This document shows, one piece after another, positions 17,892-27,128 of a stretch of 64,000 nucleotides of DNA (within the stretch, counting starts at the first letter, position 1; each line of letters opens with the position of its first letter). The DNA lies in assembly GCF_018128905.1 (NCBI RefSeq), contig NZ_CP063808.1, positions 3,596,001 through 3,660,000 on the forward strand. Direction: 5' to 3'. A program made the position numbers and the translations under genes. The notes under the pieces are model-generated. The model saw only the letters and a list, made by a program, of their open reading frames with translations. It was not told where the DNA came from and made no database searches. The stretch is from Streptomyces sp. A2-16. Its GTDB lineage: Bacteria; Actinomycetota; Actinomycetes; Streptomycetales; Streptomycetaceae.

Positions 17892-18332
17892 ATGGCGATC
17901 CAGCGCATGGACAACGTCCTCATCGTCGTCGACGACCTCGACGCCGTCGTCGCGTTCTTCGTCGAACTCGGCATGGAGCTGGAGGGCACGTCGCCCGTGG
18001 AGGGACGGTGGGTGGAACGGGTCATCGGGCTCGACGACGTCCGCCAGGACGTCGCCATGCTGCGCATCCCGGGCGCCCCCGGCCGCATCGAGCTCGCGAG
18101 GTTCCACACGCCGAAGGCGGTCGGCGGGGCGCCGCGGGACGCGCCGACGAACACGCTGGGCATCCGCCGCGTCATGTTCGCCGTCGACGACCTCGACGAC
18201 GTCCTCGCCCGCCTGCGTGCCCACGGCGCCGAACTCGTCGGCGAGGTCGTGCGGTACGAGAACATCTACCGGCTCTGCTACGTCCGCGGCCCCGAGGGCA
18301 TCGTCGTCGGACTGGCCGAGGAACTGGGCTGA
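17892..18332 (+). CDS. VOC family (glyoxalase/bleomycin resistance-like) protein
   Basis: A 146-residue two-module vicinal-oxygen-chelate protein. Each beta-alpha-beta-beta-beta half is visible: DNVLIVVDDLDAVVAFFVELG near residue 7 and RRVMFAVDDLDDVLARLRAHG near residue 93, ending with GPEGIVVGLAEELG, whose Glu is a typical metal ligand. The substrate is unknown. The start follows AAGGAG. A hairpin terminator comes 32 bp after the stop. Confidence 0.85.
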   Translation: MAIQRMDNVLIVVDDLDAVVAFFVELGMELEGTSPVEGRWVERVIGLDDVRQDVAMLRIPGAPGRIELARFHTPKAVGGAPRDAPTNTLGIRRVMFAVDDLDDVLARLRAHGAELVGEVVRYENIYRLCYVRGPEGIVVGLAEELG

Positions 18333-18363
18333 GGACCGCCCGCGGCCAGGCGCGGAGGGGGGA

Positions 18364-18408
18364 AGGGAAGGGCCGCCTCGACCTCCCCAGGTGCGACGGC
18401 CCTTCCCT
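18364..18408 (+). terminator. Hairpin terminator after the VOC gene
   Basis: A 12-bp perfect stem (AGGGAAGGGCCG / CGGCCCTTCCCT) with a 21-nt loop, 31 bp downstream of the VOC stop. It separates this gene pair from the esterase gene. The whole gap 18333-18658 contains this hairpin, the CebR-type box and a weak TTGACG at 18505. Confidence 0.65.
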
Positions 18409-18550
18409 GGGTAAGCATCGGCTCTGCTACCCCGAAGATCCGTACTCATGCCAGGCCCGTCACGCCTCGCCCTCGCCCGCCGCGTGAAGATGCTTCCGGC
18501 GGGGTTGACGGGCACGCGAGGTGCGGTCACGTTGGACAACGCCAGGGGTG

Positions 18551-18564
18551 TGGGAGCGCTCCCG
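18551..18564. promoter_or_regulatory. Near-perfect CebR-type operator (TGGGAGCGCTCCCg)
   Basis: Thirteen of 14 bases match the CebR palindrome; only the last base differs (G for A). It lies about 95 bp upstream of the CE2 esterase start. A possible -35 (TTGACG, 18505-18510) lies 40 bp before it. Confidence 0.8.
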
Positions 18565-18658
18565 TGTCCTACGGGCCGGACGTGTCGCGACGAGGACCGC
18601 GGGGCCGGCCACCGCAACCCGCCCCGACCGTCCCCCCCCACGACCCGAGGATGGCCCG

Positions 18659-19783
18659 ATGCAGCAGCCCTCTCCGCCCCGTCGCTTATCCCGCCGCACT
18701 CTGGTGACCGGCACCGCAGCCGGCCTGGTCGCCGCCGTCACCGCCCCCACGCGGGCGTTCGGCGCCGCCTCGACCCGGTTCCACACGGTCGGCCGGGTCA
18801 AAGCGGCCGCCGACGGGTTCGTGCGGTACAGCTGGCCCGGCATCTGCTTCGAGGCACGCTTCCGCGGCACCGGCGTCGGCGTCCTCCTCGACGACGCCGT
18901 CAACGACTACGACGTCCAGGTGGACGGCAGGACCACGGCCACCCTCGTGACCCCGGGCCGGGCCACCGCCTGGGTCAGGGGACTCTCCGACTCCGAGCAC
19001 CGCGTGCGGCTCGTCAAGCGCACCGAAAGCCCCTGGAGCGAGGGAAGGTTCGGCGGGTTCGTCCCGGCCGCGGGCGGTGCGATCCTCGCCGCGCCGCCGG
19101 CCCGGTGCAGACAGATCGAGTTCATCGGGGACTCCAACACCGTCGGCTACGGCAACATGTCCGGCACCCGTGACTGTTCGGGCAACGGGGGAGTCGACCG
19201 CAACACCGACTCCGACCTCTCCTTCGGCGCCCTCACCGCGCGGCGCCTCGGCGCCGACTACCAGATCAACGCGTTCTCCGGCCGTGGCATGGTCCGCAAC
19301 TACAACGGCAGCAGCCCCGGCACCGACTACCGCACCTACTACGACCGTGCCCTGCTCGCGGTGGAGGGCGACGTCTGGCAGCGGCCGGCCGACTGGCGGC
19401 CCCAGGCCGTCGTCGTCGGACTGGGGCTCAACGACTTCTCCACGCCTCTCAATCCGGGCGAGAGGTGGAGCACGGAGGCCGAGCTGGTCGCCGCCTACGA
19501 GTCCGCCTACCACGGCTTCCTCGACAAACTGCGCGCCCGCTACGGCCCCGGAACGTTCCTCGTCGTCAGCGCCACCAACCTGGGGGCGAGCCCCTTCGCC
19601 GGGACCGTCGAGCGGATCGCCCGGACCCGCAACGCCCGGGGCGACCAGCGGGTCGGCCACTGGTACTACGACGACCCGTCCCTGGACCACCTCGGCTGCG
19701 ACTGGCATCCCTCCGCACGGGACCACCGAATCATCGCCGGCCTCCTCGAAGACCGCCTCGCCACGCTTCCGTTGGGCTGGTAA
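18659..19783 (+). CDS. Secreted CE2-type GDSL/SGNH carbohydrate acetyl esterase
   Basis: A 374-residue exported esterase. A Tat signal (RRLSRRTLVTG, cleavage near FGA) is followed by a jelly-roll domain (residues 45-145), typical of family CE2. The SGNH domain starts with the nucleophile in EFIGDSNTVGYGN near residue 160; VGLGLNDFSTP near residue 245 gives the Asn block and DHLGCDWHPSARDH near residue 345 gives the catalytic Asp-His pair. CE2 enzymes deacetylate xylan and other plant polysaccharides. The CebR-type box upstream ties it to the GH30 gene. The start ATG follows GAGG. Confidence 0.87.
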   Translation: MQQPSPPRRLSRRTLVTGTAAGLVAAVTAPTRAFGAASTRFHTVGRVKAAADGFVRYSWPGICFEARFRGTGVGVLLDDAVNDYDVQVDGRTTATLVTPGRATAWVRGLSDSEHRVRLVKRTESPWSEGRFGGFVPAAGGAILAAPPARCRQIEFIGDSNTVGYGNMSGTRDCSGNGGVDRNTDSDLSFGALTARRLGADYQINAFSGRGMVRNYNGSSPGTDYRTYYDRALLAVEGDVWQRPADWRPQAVVVGLGLNDFSTPLNPGERWSTEAELVAAYESAYHGFLDKLRARYGPGTFLVVSATNLGASPFAGTVERIARTRNARGDQRVGHWYYDDPSLDHLGCDWHPSARDHRIIAGLLEDRLATLPLGW

Positions 19784-19813
19784 CCGGCAGCCCGCGGCCG
19801 ACGGGTCCGGTGC

Positions 19814-20704
19814 TCAGCTGATGCAGAGCAGGTTGAGCACGCACAGCCCCGACGGATCGGTCGCGGACGACGACGAACCCGTCGAAGTCTGCGAACTGTC
19901 ACCGCTCGTGCTCGTGCTCGACGTGCCGCCCGTCGCCGTGGACGAGGAAGGAGGCTGCTCTGTCGTCGAGCCGGAAGAACCGGAAGAACCGGCCGAACCC
20001 GTCGAGCCGCTCGTGCCCGACGCCGTTCCCGTGGTCGTCCCACCGGTGTCGACGCCGACCGCGACCGACGTCGAGACCGTCCGCTGGGACTGGGACCGCG
20101 CGGCGCTGTTCGTCGTGGACGCGGCAGAGGCGGCCGAGTCGGTGTGGATCGACGAACCGGTCGTGGTGGACGCCGAGCCCGACGTCCGCCGATGCGAGGC
20201 GATCCTCGTGGAGGGCGTGGTCGCGGGCGCCTGCTGTGCCTCGGCGGGCGTCGCTGCCGGGAGGCCGTCGTCCGAGGAGGGCAGCTCCACCCCGCCCATG
20301 GCCCTGTTGTCCGGCGAGGTGGCCGCCTGGGTCCGGGTGTTGGACTGCTGGTTCATCACGGAGACGGTCAGGCCGCCGCCGACGAGGGCGACCGCGGTCG
20401 CGACCACGGCCTTGCGCTGGTTCTTCTTCCAGCGGGCCCGCTGGCGCCGCCGCGCGGCGCGCCCCTCGGTGGTCACCGGCGCGTCGTCCACGTCCTCGGA
20501 CGCGAGGCCCGGGTCGGCCTCGCCGGTCGCCGGCTCCTCGTGGCGGCCCGCGTCGTGCCACGTGGGTGCTTCGTCCCAGGCCGCCGCCGCGCCCGTCGGC
20601 GCGTAGACGTGGGCGGGGGGAGCGATGTCCGGGGCATAGGCGCCGCATCCGGGGCACGCCAGGGCGCCGTTGAGATGCCGACGGCACGAGGAGCAGTAGT
20701 CCAT
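19814..20704 (-). CDS. Zinc-ribbon, single-pass membrane protein with Ser/Thr/Gly-rich outer region
   Basis: A 296-residue protein. MDYCSSCRRHL and CPGCG at residues 4-20 form a CxxC...CxxC zinc ribbon. A basic stretch (residues 81-98) precedes one membrane helix at about 98-117. Residues 120-285 are very rich in Ser, Thr and Gly, and the extreme C-terminus is hydrophobic with two cysteines (GLCVLNLLCIS). Topology is N-inside, C-outside. I recall similar proteins annotated as SCO2400 family; no function is known. Its start follows AGGAAG. Confidence 0.7.
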   Translation of the reverse strand: MDYCSSCRRHLNGALACPGCGAYAPDIAPPAHVYAPTGAAAAWDEAPTWHDAGRHEEPATGEADPGLASEDVDDAPVTTEGRAARRRQRARWKKNQRKAVVATAVALVGGGLTVSVMNQQSNTRTQAATSPDNRAMGGVELPSSDDGLPAATPAEAQQAPATTPSTRIASHRRTSGSASTTTGSSIHTDSAASAASTTNSAARSQSQRTVSTSVAVGVDTGGTTTGTASGTSGSTGSAGSSGSSGSTTEQPPSSSTATGGTSSTSTSGDSSQTSTGSSSSATDPSGLCVLNLLCIS

Positions 20705-20939
20705 CTGGTCTTCCTGAGTCGACAGCACCATCGGCCCGATGGCCGTGGCCGGTCTCGTTCGTACGGAGGATCGAGCCGGAGGCAAAAGTAGCGAGGCTTT
20801 CGAAAGGCGGTGTGCAGCCTGTGTGATGCTCCTGCGTAGATGTCCCAGGGGTGCGGTGGGCGCGAGGGGTGTACGTCGTATTCGCGCCGGTTGTTCGCCT
20901 TGTGGCCCCGGCTCGTGCCCCGATCCGACGGGGTGCCGG

Positions 20940-21224
20940 TCAACGTGAGCCGCGCCACGGCGAGTTGGCCGTGAACGGGGCCCGCGCCGCCGGTGACGGG
21001 CGGCGATGCAATCCGGCCCGCCTCGCCAGGCGTCTCGCGCGCTTGTCGACCCGGTGGACGTAGGTGAAGGGGCCGGGGTTGGTGTCGCCCGCAGCGTACT
21101 TTCCGGCCACGTTGTTGATGAAGGTCCGTGAGAGTGCGAGCGCCGCGACCGTCGCGCGGGCTTGTCGTTGCAACAGCGCCCCTCCGGTCGACCGCCGCCC
21201 CACGGAACGTACGGAAGAACTCAT
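20940..21224 (-). CDS. Possible small hypothetical protein coupled to the TetR gene
   Basis: A 94-codon frame starting MSSSVRSVGRRST overlaps the TetR stop by ATGA. The segment TFINNVAGKYAAGDTNPGPF has strongly G/C-ended codons, as in true genes of this genome, while the last third becomes Arg/Pro-rich. I do not recognise the sequence. It may be a real coupled ORF or chance. The remaining 20705-20939 between it and the zinc-ribbon gene start has no feature that I can support. Confidence 0.35.
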   Translation of the reverse strand: MSSSVRSVGRRSTGGALLQRQARATVAALALSRTFINNVAGKYAAGDTNPGPFTYVHRVDKRARRLARRAGLHRRPSPAARAPFTANSPWRGSR

Positions 21225-21943
21225 CCGGGTGACGAGCCCTCCGTGGACCCCCGGCCCGCCGGTGCCCGTGCCGCCAACGCCTCCAGCATGAGTTCGACCG
21301 CCTCCTCGAACGAACCGTCCGCCAGTCCGGGCAGCTCGTGGCGTACGGCGGTCAGGGCCGGGTACGTCCGCGGGTCCAGGTTCTGGTAGACCCCCAGCCA
21401 CGCCCGCTGGTCGGCCTCGCGCTGCTGCCGGGGCAGGGCCTGGAACGCCGCTTCCGTGGCCGCGTGGCTGAGCACGGTGTCGATGAAGGCCAGATACAGA
21501 CGTGCGGCCGCGGCCGGCTCGAAGCCCGCGGACAGCAGCAGGCCGATCCCGGTGTCCACCGCCCGGATCTCGCTCCTGCGCCGGGTCACCCGGTGCGCCG
21601 CCATGGCCGCCGCGCGCGGATGGGCGACGTATCCGGCACGCACCCGCCGGGCCATCTCGCGCAGCGAGGCCACCCAGTCGTCCCCGGGGACGAACCCCGC
21701 CATCGCGTCGCCGATGATCCGGTCCGCGATGGCGAGCACCAGGTCGTCGGTGTCGTGGAAGTAGCGGTAGAGGGCGGTCGGGTCGCAGCCCAGTGCCGCG
21801 CCGAGCCGGCGCACGCTCAGCGCCTCGGGCCCGTGCTCGCCGATCAGCCGCAGCGCGGTCTCGACGATCAGGTCCTCGGACAGCAGGACTCCGGAGCGGG
21901 TGGGCCGCCGACGCCTGCGCTCCTCCGGGACACGGCTGGACAT
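21221..21943 (-). CDS. TetR family transcriptional regulator (divergent from APC permease)
   Basis: A 240-residue repressor. The helix-turn-helix (IVETALRLIGEHGPEALSVR followed by LGCDPTALYRYF) spans residues 25-65; the rest is the ligand/dimer domain. Start ATG preceded by AGGAGG. It is divergent from an APC permease and amidohydrolase, and a perfect palindrome GTCAACAGGGTTGAC lies between them, so it probably represses that transport and hydrolysis pair and itself. The C-terminus ends in a Gly/Ser-rich tail overlapping the next small ORF. Confidence 0.9.
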   Translation of the reverse strand: MSSRVPEERRRRRPTRSGVLLSEDLIVETALRLIGEHGPEALSVRRLGAALGCDPTALYRYFHDTDDLVLAIADRIIGDAMAGFVPGDDWVASLREMARRVRAGYVAHPRAAAMAAHRVTRRRSEIRAVDTGIGLLLSAGFEPAAAARLYLAFIDTVLSHAATEAAFQALPRQQREADQRAWLGVYQNLDPRTYPALTAVRHELPGLADGSFEEAVELMLEALAARAPAGRGSTEGSSPG

Positions 21944-21996
21944 GACCGGCCTCCTCTGGCTGGGGCCCCTCAGTGAACGGCCGCCGGCCTCCTTAC

Positions 21997-22011
21997 GTCA
22001 ACAGGGTTGAC
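21997..22011. promoter_or_regulatory. Palindromic operator candidate between TetR and APC permease
   Basis: GTCAAC-AGG-GTTGAC is a perfect 6-bp inverted repeat in the 142-bp divergent gap, 53 bp from the TetR start and 75 bp from the permease start. Its position and symmetry fit a TetR dimer site. Confidence 0.6.
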
Positions 22012-22085
22012 CCAATGTGGACATCGGCTGTTCCATCACCTCACCGCGCGGCTCTTCCCCGTCTCCCGTCCCCGAGGAGCCCTCC

Positions 22086-23591
22086 ATGTCGTCCAGACCG
22101 CCCCTCTCCTCCGTCCCGAGCTCCGATCTGCGCCGTTCCCTCGGCGTGGTCGACGGCGTGGCCATCGCCGCGTCGAGCACCGCGGCCACCACCAGCATCG
22201 CCATCGGCATGGGCACGATCGCGACCATCGTGGGCCTCCAGGCCCCGGCACTGCTGCTCCTGGCCTTCCTGCCGGTCCTCGGCATCGCCACCGCCTATGC
22301 CCGCCTGAACCGCTCGGAGCCCAACTGCGGCAACGGCTACGTCTGGGTCGGCAAGTCCCTCGGTCCCTGGCCCGGCTTCCTGACCGGCTGGGTCACCCTG
22401 GTCGGCTCGGTCATCTTCTGCGCCTACACCAGCGCGATCATGGGCTCGGTCGTCCTGGCCTTCGCCAACAAGGCGGGACTGCACAGCGTCGCCGGGATCG
22501 CCCTCGACCCGACGTCCACCGGTGTCACCACGGCCGTCGGACTGGTGATCCTCACCGCCCTCACCGCCCTGGCCGTCACCGGCGTACGGTCCGCGACCCG
22601 CTTCCAGTTCGCCCTGCTGGTCTTCGAGTACACCGTGCTGCTGGCCTTCTGCGGCTGGGCCCTGATCACCGGTGACCACGCCGTCTCGCTGTCGTGGTTC
22701 AACCCCTTCGAGATCTCCAGCGGCACCGCCTTCGCCCAGGGCATGGTCCTCGCGGTGTTCTTCTTCTGGGGCTGGGACGCCGCCTTCAGCGTCAACGAGG
22801 AGACGAAGAGCCCGGGCGACGCGGCCCGCGGCGGCCTCATCGCCCTCTTCGCGATGCTCGGCCTGTTCCTCTTCGCCTCGGTCGCCTTCCAGCGGGAGAT
22901 GAGCCTGGCCGAACTCGTCAGGAACGGCCCCCAGGCCCTTCCGTACCTCGGCGAGAAACTGGCCGCCGAACCCTGGGCCACCCTCCCCCTGATCGCGCTG
23001 ATGTTCTCCGCGGTCGCCTCCGTGCAGGCCACCCTGATCCCCACGGCCCGCGGCCTGTTCGCCATGAGCCGCGACCGCACGATGGGACCGGTGTGGACCC
23101 GCGTCCACACGCGCTACGGCACCCCCGCCGTCGGCACGGTCGTCATCATGACCATCGCCGCCGTGATCGCCGTGCTCGCCGTCGCGATCCCCAAGCTGAG
23201 CGACATGCTGCTGGCCGCCGTCAACGCCATCGGCCTCATCGTCGCCCTCTACTACGGCCTCACCGCGCTCGCCTGCGCCGTGCGCTTCCGCTCCGCGCGA
23301 CACGACGGACCACGGGAGGCACTCCTCGCCATCGGGGTGCCCGCCGTGTCCGGCCTGATCCTGCTCGGCCTCGGCGGCTACCTCGGATACTCGTACCTGA
23401 CCATGAGCGACCACTTCGAACTCAGCCCCGACAACGGCTGGTTCATGTTCTCGCTGCCCGCCGTGATCGTCCTCGCCGGCCTCGTCATGGCCGCCGTCGC
23501 CAAGTACGTCCGGCACTCGCCGTACTTCACCACGGGCCGCGGCACCGACGCCGAGTCCCTGACCCTGCCGATGGACCGTACGGCGGTCTGA
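22086..23591 (+). CDS. APC superfamily amino acid/amine permease
   Basis: A 501-residue polytopic inner-membrane transporter with about 12 hydrophobic helices. The first half begins LGVVDGVAIAASSTAATTSI, the helix-1 region of APC transporters. FFFWGWDAAFSVNEETKSP near residue 225 is the conserved helix 6-7 segment (W-x-A-x-x-x-x-x-E-E), and LIPTARGLFAMSRDRTMGP near residue 320 is the cytoplasmic loop. The substrate is probably an amino acid or amine. It lies 21 bp before the amidohydrolase and is likely co-transcribed with it. Start after GAGGAG. Confidence 0.9.
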   Translation: MSSRPPLSSVPSSDLRRSLGVVDGVAIAASSTAATTSIAIGMGTIATIVGLQAPALLLLAFLPVLGIATAYARLNRSEPNCGNGYVWVGKSLGPWPGFLTGWVTLVGSVIFCAYTSAIMGSVVLAFANKAGLHSVAGIALDPTSTGVTTAVGLVILTALTALAVTGVRSATRFQFALLVFEYTVLLAFCGWALITGDHAVSLSWFNPFEISSGTAFAQGMVLAVFFFWGWDAAFSVNEETKSPGDAARGGLIALFAMLGLFLFASVAFQREMSLAELVRNGPQALPYLGEKLAAEPWATLPLIALMFSAVASVQATLIPTARGLFAMSRDRTMGPVWTRVHTRYGTPAVGTVVIMTIAAVIAVLAVAIPKLSDMLLAAVNAIGLIVALYYGLTALACAVRFRSARHDGPREALLAIGVPAVSGLILLGLGGYLGYSYLTMSDHFELSPDNGWFMFSLPAVIVLAGLVMAAVAKYVRHSPYFTTGRGTDAESLTLPMDRTAV

Positions 23592-23612
23592 CCTTCTCTG
23601 GAGCCCATCCCC

Positions 23613-25265
23613 ATGTCACACACCGCGGACCTCGTCCTCACCGGCGGTCCCGTGCACACCGTCGATCCCGCCCGCAGCCGCGCCACCACCGTGGCCGTGC
23701 GCGACGGGCGGATCGTCGCCGTAGGCCACGACGAGGTGCGCGAGCTGATCGGCCCGCGCACCGAAGTCGTCGACCTGGCCGGGAAACTGCTGCTCCCGGG
23801 CTTCCAGGACGCCCACGTCCACCCGCAGGGCGCGGGCCTGGAACTCGGCCTGTGCCATCTCGGCGACACCGTCGACCCGGCCGAGTACCTGCGCAGGATC
23901 AGGACGTACGCCGACCGGAACCCGGACGCCGAGTGGATCACCGGCGGCGGCTGGTCCCTGGAGGCGTTCCCCGGCGGGGCGCCCACCGCCGCGGCCCTCG
24001 ACGCGATCGTCCCGGACCGGCCCGTCTTCCTGCCCAACCGCGACCACCACGGCGCCTGGGTCAACAGCCGGGCCCTGGAACGGGCCGGCATCGACGCCCG
24101 TACCCCGGACCCCGCCGACGGCCGCATCGAGCGCGACGCCGAGGGCGACCCCACCGGCATGCTCCAGGAGGGCGCCGCCCACCTCGTGGGCAGGCTGGTG
24201 CCGGACCCCACGCCCGAGGAACAACTCACGGCCCTGCTCAGGGCGCAGGCCGTGCTGCACTCCCACGGCGTCACCGCCTGGCAGGACGCCATCGTCGGCG
24301 CCTACACCAACATGACCGACCCGGCGCCCTCCTACCTCGCGGCCCTCGACCGGGGACTGCTCACCGCCCGGGTGGTCGGCGCCCTGTGGTGGGACCGTGA
24401 GCGGGGCGCCGAGCAGATCCCCGAACTCGTGGCCCGCCGCGAGGAGCTGAGCCGGGGCCGGTTCCGGGCCGGCACCGTGAAGGTCATGCAGGACGGCGTC
24501 GCGGAGAACCACACCGCCGCGATGCTCGACCCCTACCTGACCACCTGCGGCTGCGCCTCCGACAACAGCGGCATCAGCTTCGTCGAACCCGGTGACCTGA
24601 GGAAGTACGTCACCGAACTGGACGCGTCCGGCTTCCAGGTCCACTTCCACGCCCTCGGCGACCGCGCGGTGCGTGAGGCGCTGGACGCCGTCGAGTCCGC
24701 CCGCACGGCCAACGGCCGCCACGACACCCGGCACCACCTGGCGCACCTGCAGGTCGTGCACCCCGACGACATCTCCCGGTTCCGTGCTCTCGGCGCGAGC
24801 GCCAACCTCCAGATGCTGTGGGCCGCCCACGAACCGCAGATGGACGAACTGACTCTGCCCTTCCTCGGGGACGAACGCGGCGCACGGCAGTACCCCTTCG
24901 CCGATCTGCTGCGCGCGGGCGCCACCCTGGCCGCCGGAAGCGACTGGCCGGTCAGCAGCCCCGACCCGCTCCAGGCCATCCATGTCGCCGTCAACCGGAT
25001 CGCCCCCGACGCCCCCGAGGGCACCCCGGCCTTCCTCCCGGAGCAGCGCCTCGACCTGGGCACCGCCCTCGCCGCGTACACGGCGGGCAGCGCCCATGTG
25101 AACCACCTCGACGACCTCACCGGCAGCATCACCGTGGGCAAGGCGGCCGACCTCGTCGTCCTCGACCGGGACCCCTTCGCCGGCCCACCCGAGGAGATCG
25201 CCGCCACGCGTGTCCTGCAGACCTTCGTCGAAGGGCAGCGGGTCCACGCGGCGGGCGATGCCTGA
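23613..25265 (+). CDS. Amidohydrolase, YtcJ-like (amidohydrolase_3) family
   Basis: A 550-residue metal-dependent hydrolase. DLAGKLLLPGFQDAHVHPQG near residue 55 carries the HxH metal site. FQVHFHALGDRAVREALD near residue 345 and LAAGSDWPVSSPDPLQA near residue 440 carry the second His and catalytic Asp. The C-terminal VGKAADLVVLDRDPF completes the composite beta-domain. YtcJ-type enzymes hydrolyse N-acyl or amide compounds; the substrate is not known. It directly follows the APC permease, suggesting import and hydrolysis of the same compound. A similar module occurs at 47.6-51.5 kb. Confidence 0.88.
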   Translation: MSHTADLVLTGGPVHTVDPARSRATTVAVRDGRIVAVGHDEVRELIGPRTEVVDLAGKLLLPGFQDAHVHPQGAGLELGLCHLGDTVDPAEYLRRIRTYADRNPDAEWITGGGWSLEAFPGGAPTAAALDAIVPDRPVFLPNRDHHGAWVNSRALERAGIDARTPDPADGRIERDAEGDPTGMLQEGAAHLVGRLVPDPTPEEQLTALLRAQAVLHSHGVTAWQDAIVGAYTNMTDPAPSYLAALDRGLLTARVVGALWWDRERGAEQIPELVARREELSRGRFRAGTVKVMQDGVAENHTAAMLDPYLTTCGCASDNSGISFVEPGDLRKYVTELDASGFQVHFHALGDRAVREALDAVESARTANGRHDTRHHLAHLQVVHPDDISRFRALGASANLQMLWAAHEPQMDELTLPFLGDERGARQYPFADLLRAGATLAAGSDWPVSSPDPLQAIHVAVNRIAPDAPEGTPAFLPEQRLDLGTALAAYTAGSAHVNHLDDLTGSITVGKAADLVVLDRDPFAGPPEEIAATRVLQTFVEGQRVHAAGDA

Positions 25266-25382
25266 GCCCCTCATCGGGTGACGCCGGGGATTTCGGCGCG
25301 GGGCGACGGGGCAGTAGGGATGCTGATGGGGGAGCCGTTCACGCCGAAACCGTCCCTGAAACCCGCCGAACCGAGGAACACC

Positions 25383-27041
25383 ATGGCAACACCCAGCCCC
25401 GCGCGTGCCCGAGGAACCGCCCTGCTCGCCGACCCGCTGCTCAACAAGGGAACCGCCTTCAGCGCCGAGGAGCGCGCCGAACTCGGCCTCGACGGGCTGC
25501 TCCCACCGGCCACGGAGACACTCGACGAGCAGGCGGACCGGGCGTACGAGGCGTTCCTCGGATACGACAAGCCGCTCAACCGGCACATCTACCTGCGCCA
25601 GCTCCAGGACACCAACGAGGTGCTCTTCTACGGGCTGCTCACCCGGCACCTGGAGGAGATGCTCCCCGTCGTCTACACCCCGACGGTGGGGGAGGCCTGC
25701 CGGCGCTTCAGCGAGATCTACCGCAGGCCGCGCGGTCTGTTCCTGACGTACGAGGACCGGCACCGCTTCCGGGAGATCCTGCGCAACCGGCCGGGCCGCG
25801 AGGTCGACGTCATCGTGGTCACCGACGGCCAGCGCATCCTGGGCCTCGGCGACCAGGGCGTCGGCGGCATGGGCATCCCCATCGGCAAGCTCAGCCTCTA
25901 CACCGCCATCGGCGGCATCCACCCCGCCCGCACCCTGCCGATCCTCCTCGACGTCGGCACCGACAACGAGGACCTGCTGGCCGGCGAGCACTACCTCGGC
26001 CGCAGGCAGCACCGCGTCACCGGCGAGGCGTACGACGAGATGATCGAGGCGTTCGTCTCCGCCGTCGAGGCGGAACTGCCCGGCACCCTGCTCCAGTGGG
26101 AGGACTTCGCCACCGCCCACGCCCGGCCGATCCTCGCCCGCTACCAGGACCGGCTGCTCACCTTCAACGACGACATCCAGGGCACGGCGGCCGTGGCGCT
26201 GGGTGCGCTGACCACCGCCACGAAGGTCGCCGGAGCCTCCCTGACCGACCACCGGATCGTGGTCCTGGGTGCGGGATCGGCGGCGATCGGCGTCGCCGAC
26301 ATGATCCGTACCGCACTCGTGGAGGAGGGCCTCTCCGAGGAGGAGGCGGCCGACCGGTTCTGGTTCGTCGACATCGACGGCCTGCTGGTGGACTCCCGCA
26401 CCGACCTCTCTCCCGAGCAGCGCGTCTACGCGCGCGACGACGAAGAGGTACGGCAGTGGGGCGCGGACGCACCCGACCTGGCCCGGGTCGTCGGCGAGGT
26501 GAGGCCGACGGTGCTGATCGGGCTCTCCACGGCGCACGGCGCCTTCACCGAGGAGATCGTGCGGACGATGGCCGGCGCCTGCGACCGGCCGGTGATCCTG
26601 CCGCTGTCCAACCCGACCTCGAACGCGGAGGCCGACCCCGCCGACCTCGCCCGCTGGACCGACGGCAGGGCCCTGATCGCCGCCGGCTCGCCCTTCCCGC
26701 CGCTGAAGGTGGACGGCCGGGAGGTACCGGTCGCCCAGGCCAACAACGTCTACGTCTTCCCCGCCGTCGGCCTCGCGGTCGCCGCCTGCCGGGCCACCCG
26801 GGTGACCGACCGCATGATGGTGGCGGCGGCCCGCGCCGTCGGGGACTGCGCGGTACGGGCGGGCACCGACGGAGCGACCCCGCTGCTGCCCCCGCTGGCG
26901 AGCATGCGGGAAGCCGCCCGCGAGATCGCTCTAGCGGTGGCGCAGGCCGCCGTCGAGGACGGCGTCGCCCCCGGGGCGACGGAGGCCGAACTGGGCGAGG
27001 CGATCGCGACGACCCAGTGGACACCGCGCTACATGACCTGA
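25383..27041 (+). CDS. NAD-dependent malic enzyme
   Basis: A 552-residue oxidative decarboxylase converting malate to pyruvate and CO2. PVVYTPTVGEACRRFSEIY near residue 95, VTDGQRILGLGDQGVGGMGI near residue 145 with the catalytic lysine in PIGKLSLYTAIG, the metal site FNDDIQGTAAV near residue 260, and the Rossmann loop IVVLGAGSAAIGVADM are all present. The length matches large-subunit NAD malic enzymes. The start MATPSPA was chosen for GAGGAA upstream; longer in-frame openings exist without better signals. It stands alone; no terminator is evident. Confidence 0.95.
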   Translation: MATPSPARARGTALLADPLLNKGTAFSAEERAELGLDGLLPPATETLDEQADRAYEAFLGYDKPLNRHIYLRQLQDTNEVLFYGLLTRHLEEMLPVVYTPTVGEACRRFSEIYRRPRGLFLTYEDRHRFREILRNRPGREVDVIVVTDGQRILGLGDQGVGGMGIPIGKLSLYTAIGGIHPARTLPILLDVGTDNEDLLAGEHYLGRRQHRVTGEAYDEMIEAFVSAVEAELPGTLLQWEDFATAHARPILARYQDRLLTFNDDIQGTAAVALGALTTATKVAGASLTDHRIVVLGAGSAAIGVADMIRTALVEEGLSEEEAADRFWFVDIDGLLVDSRTDLSPEQRVYARDDEEVRQWGADAPDLARVVGEVRPTVLIGLSTAHGAFTEEIVRTMAGACDRPVILPLSNPTSNAEADPADLARWTDGRALIAAGSPFPPLKVDGREVPVAQANNVYVFPAVGLAVAACRATRVTDRMMVAAARAVGDCAVRAGTDGATPLLPPLASMREAAREIALAVAQAAVEDGVAPGATEAELGEAIATTQWTPRYMT

Positions 27042-27128
27042 GCCGCCGGTCCGGCCCGGGGGCCCTGTGACAGTATCGGCGGTGGGCGCGAGGCCGCCTG
27101 CTGGGGTTGAGGCAGAGGGACGAGTGAC

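Noticed and set aside
23616..26537. A minus-strand open frame of about 970 codons
   Set aside because: It lies opposite the amidohydrolase and malic enzyme genes, both of which have complete family motifs. The antisense product is Gly/Val/Arg-rich with no domain.
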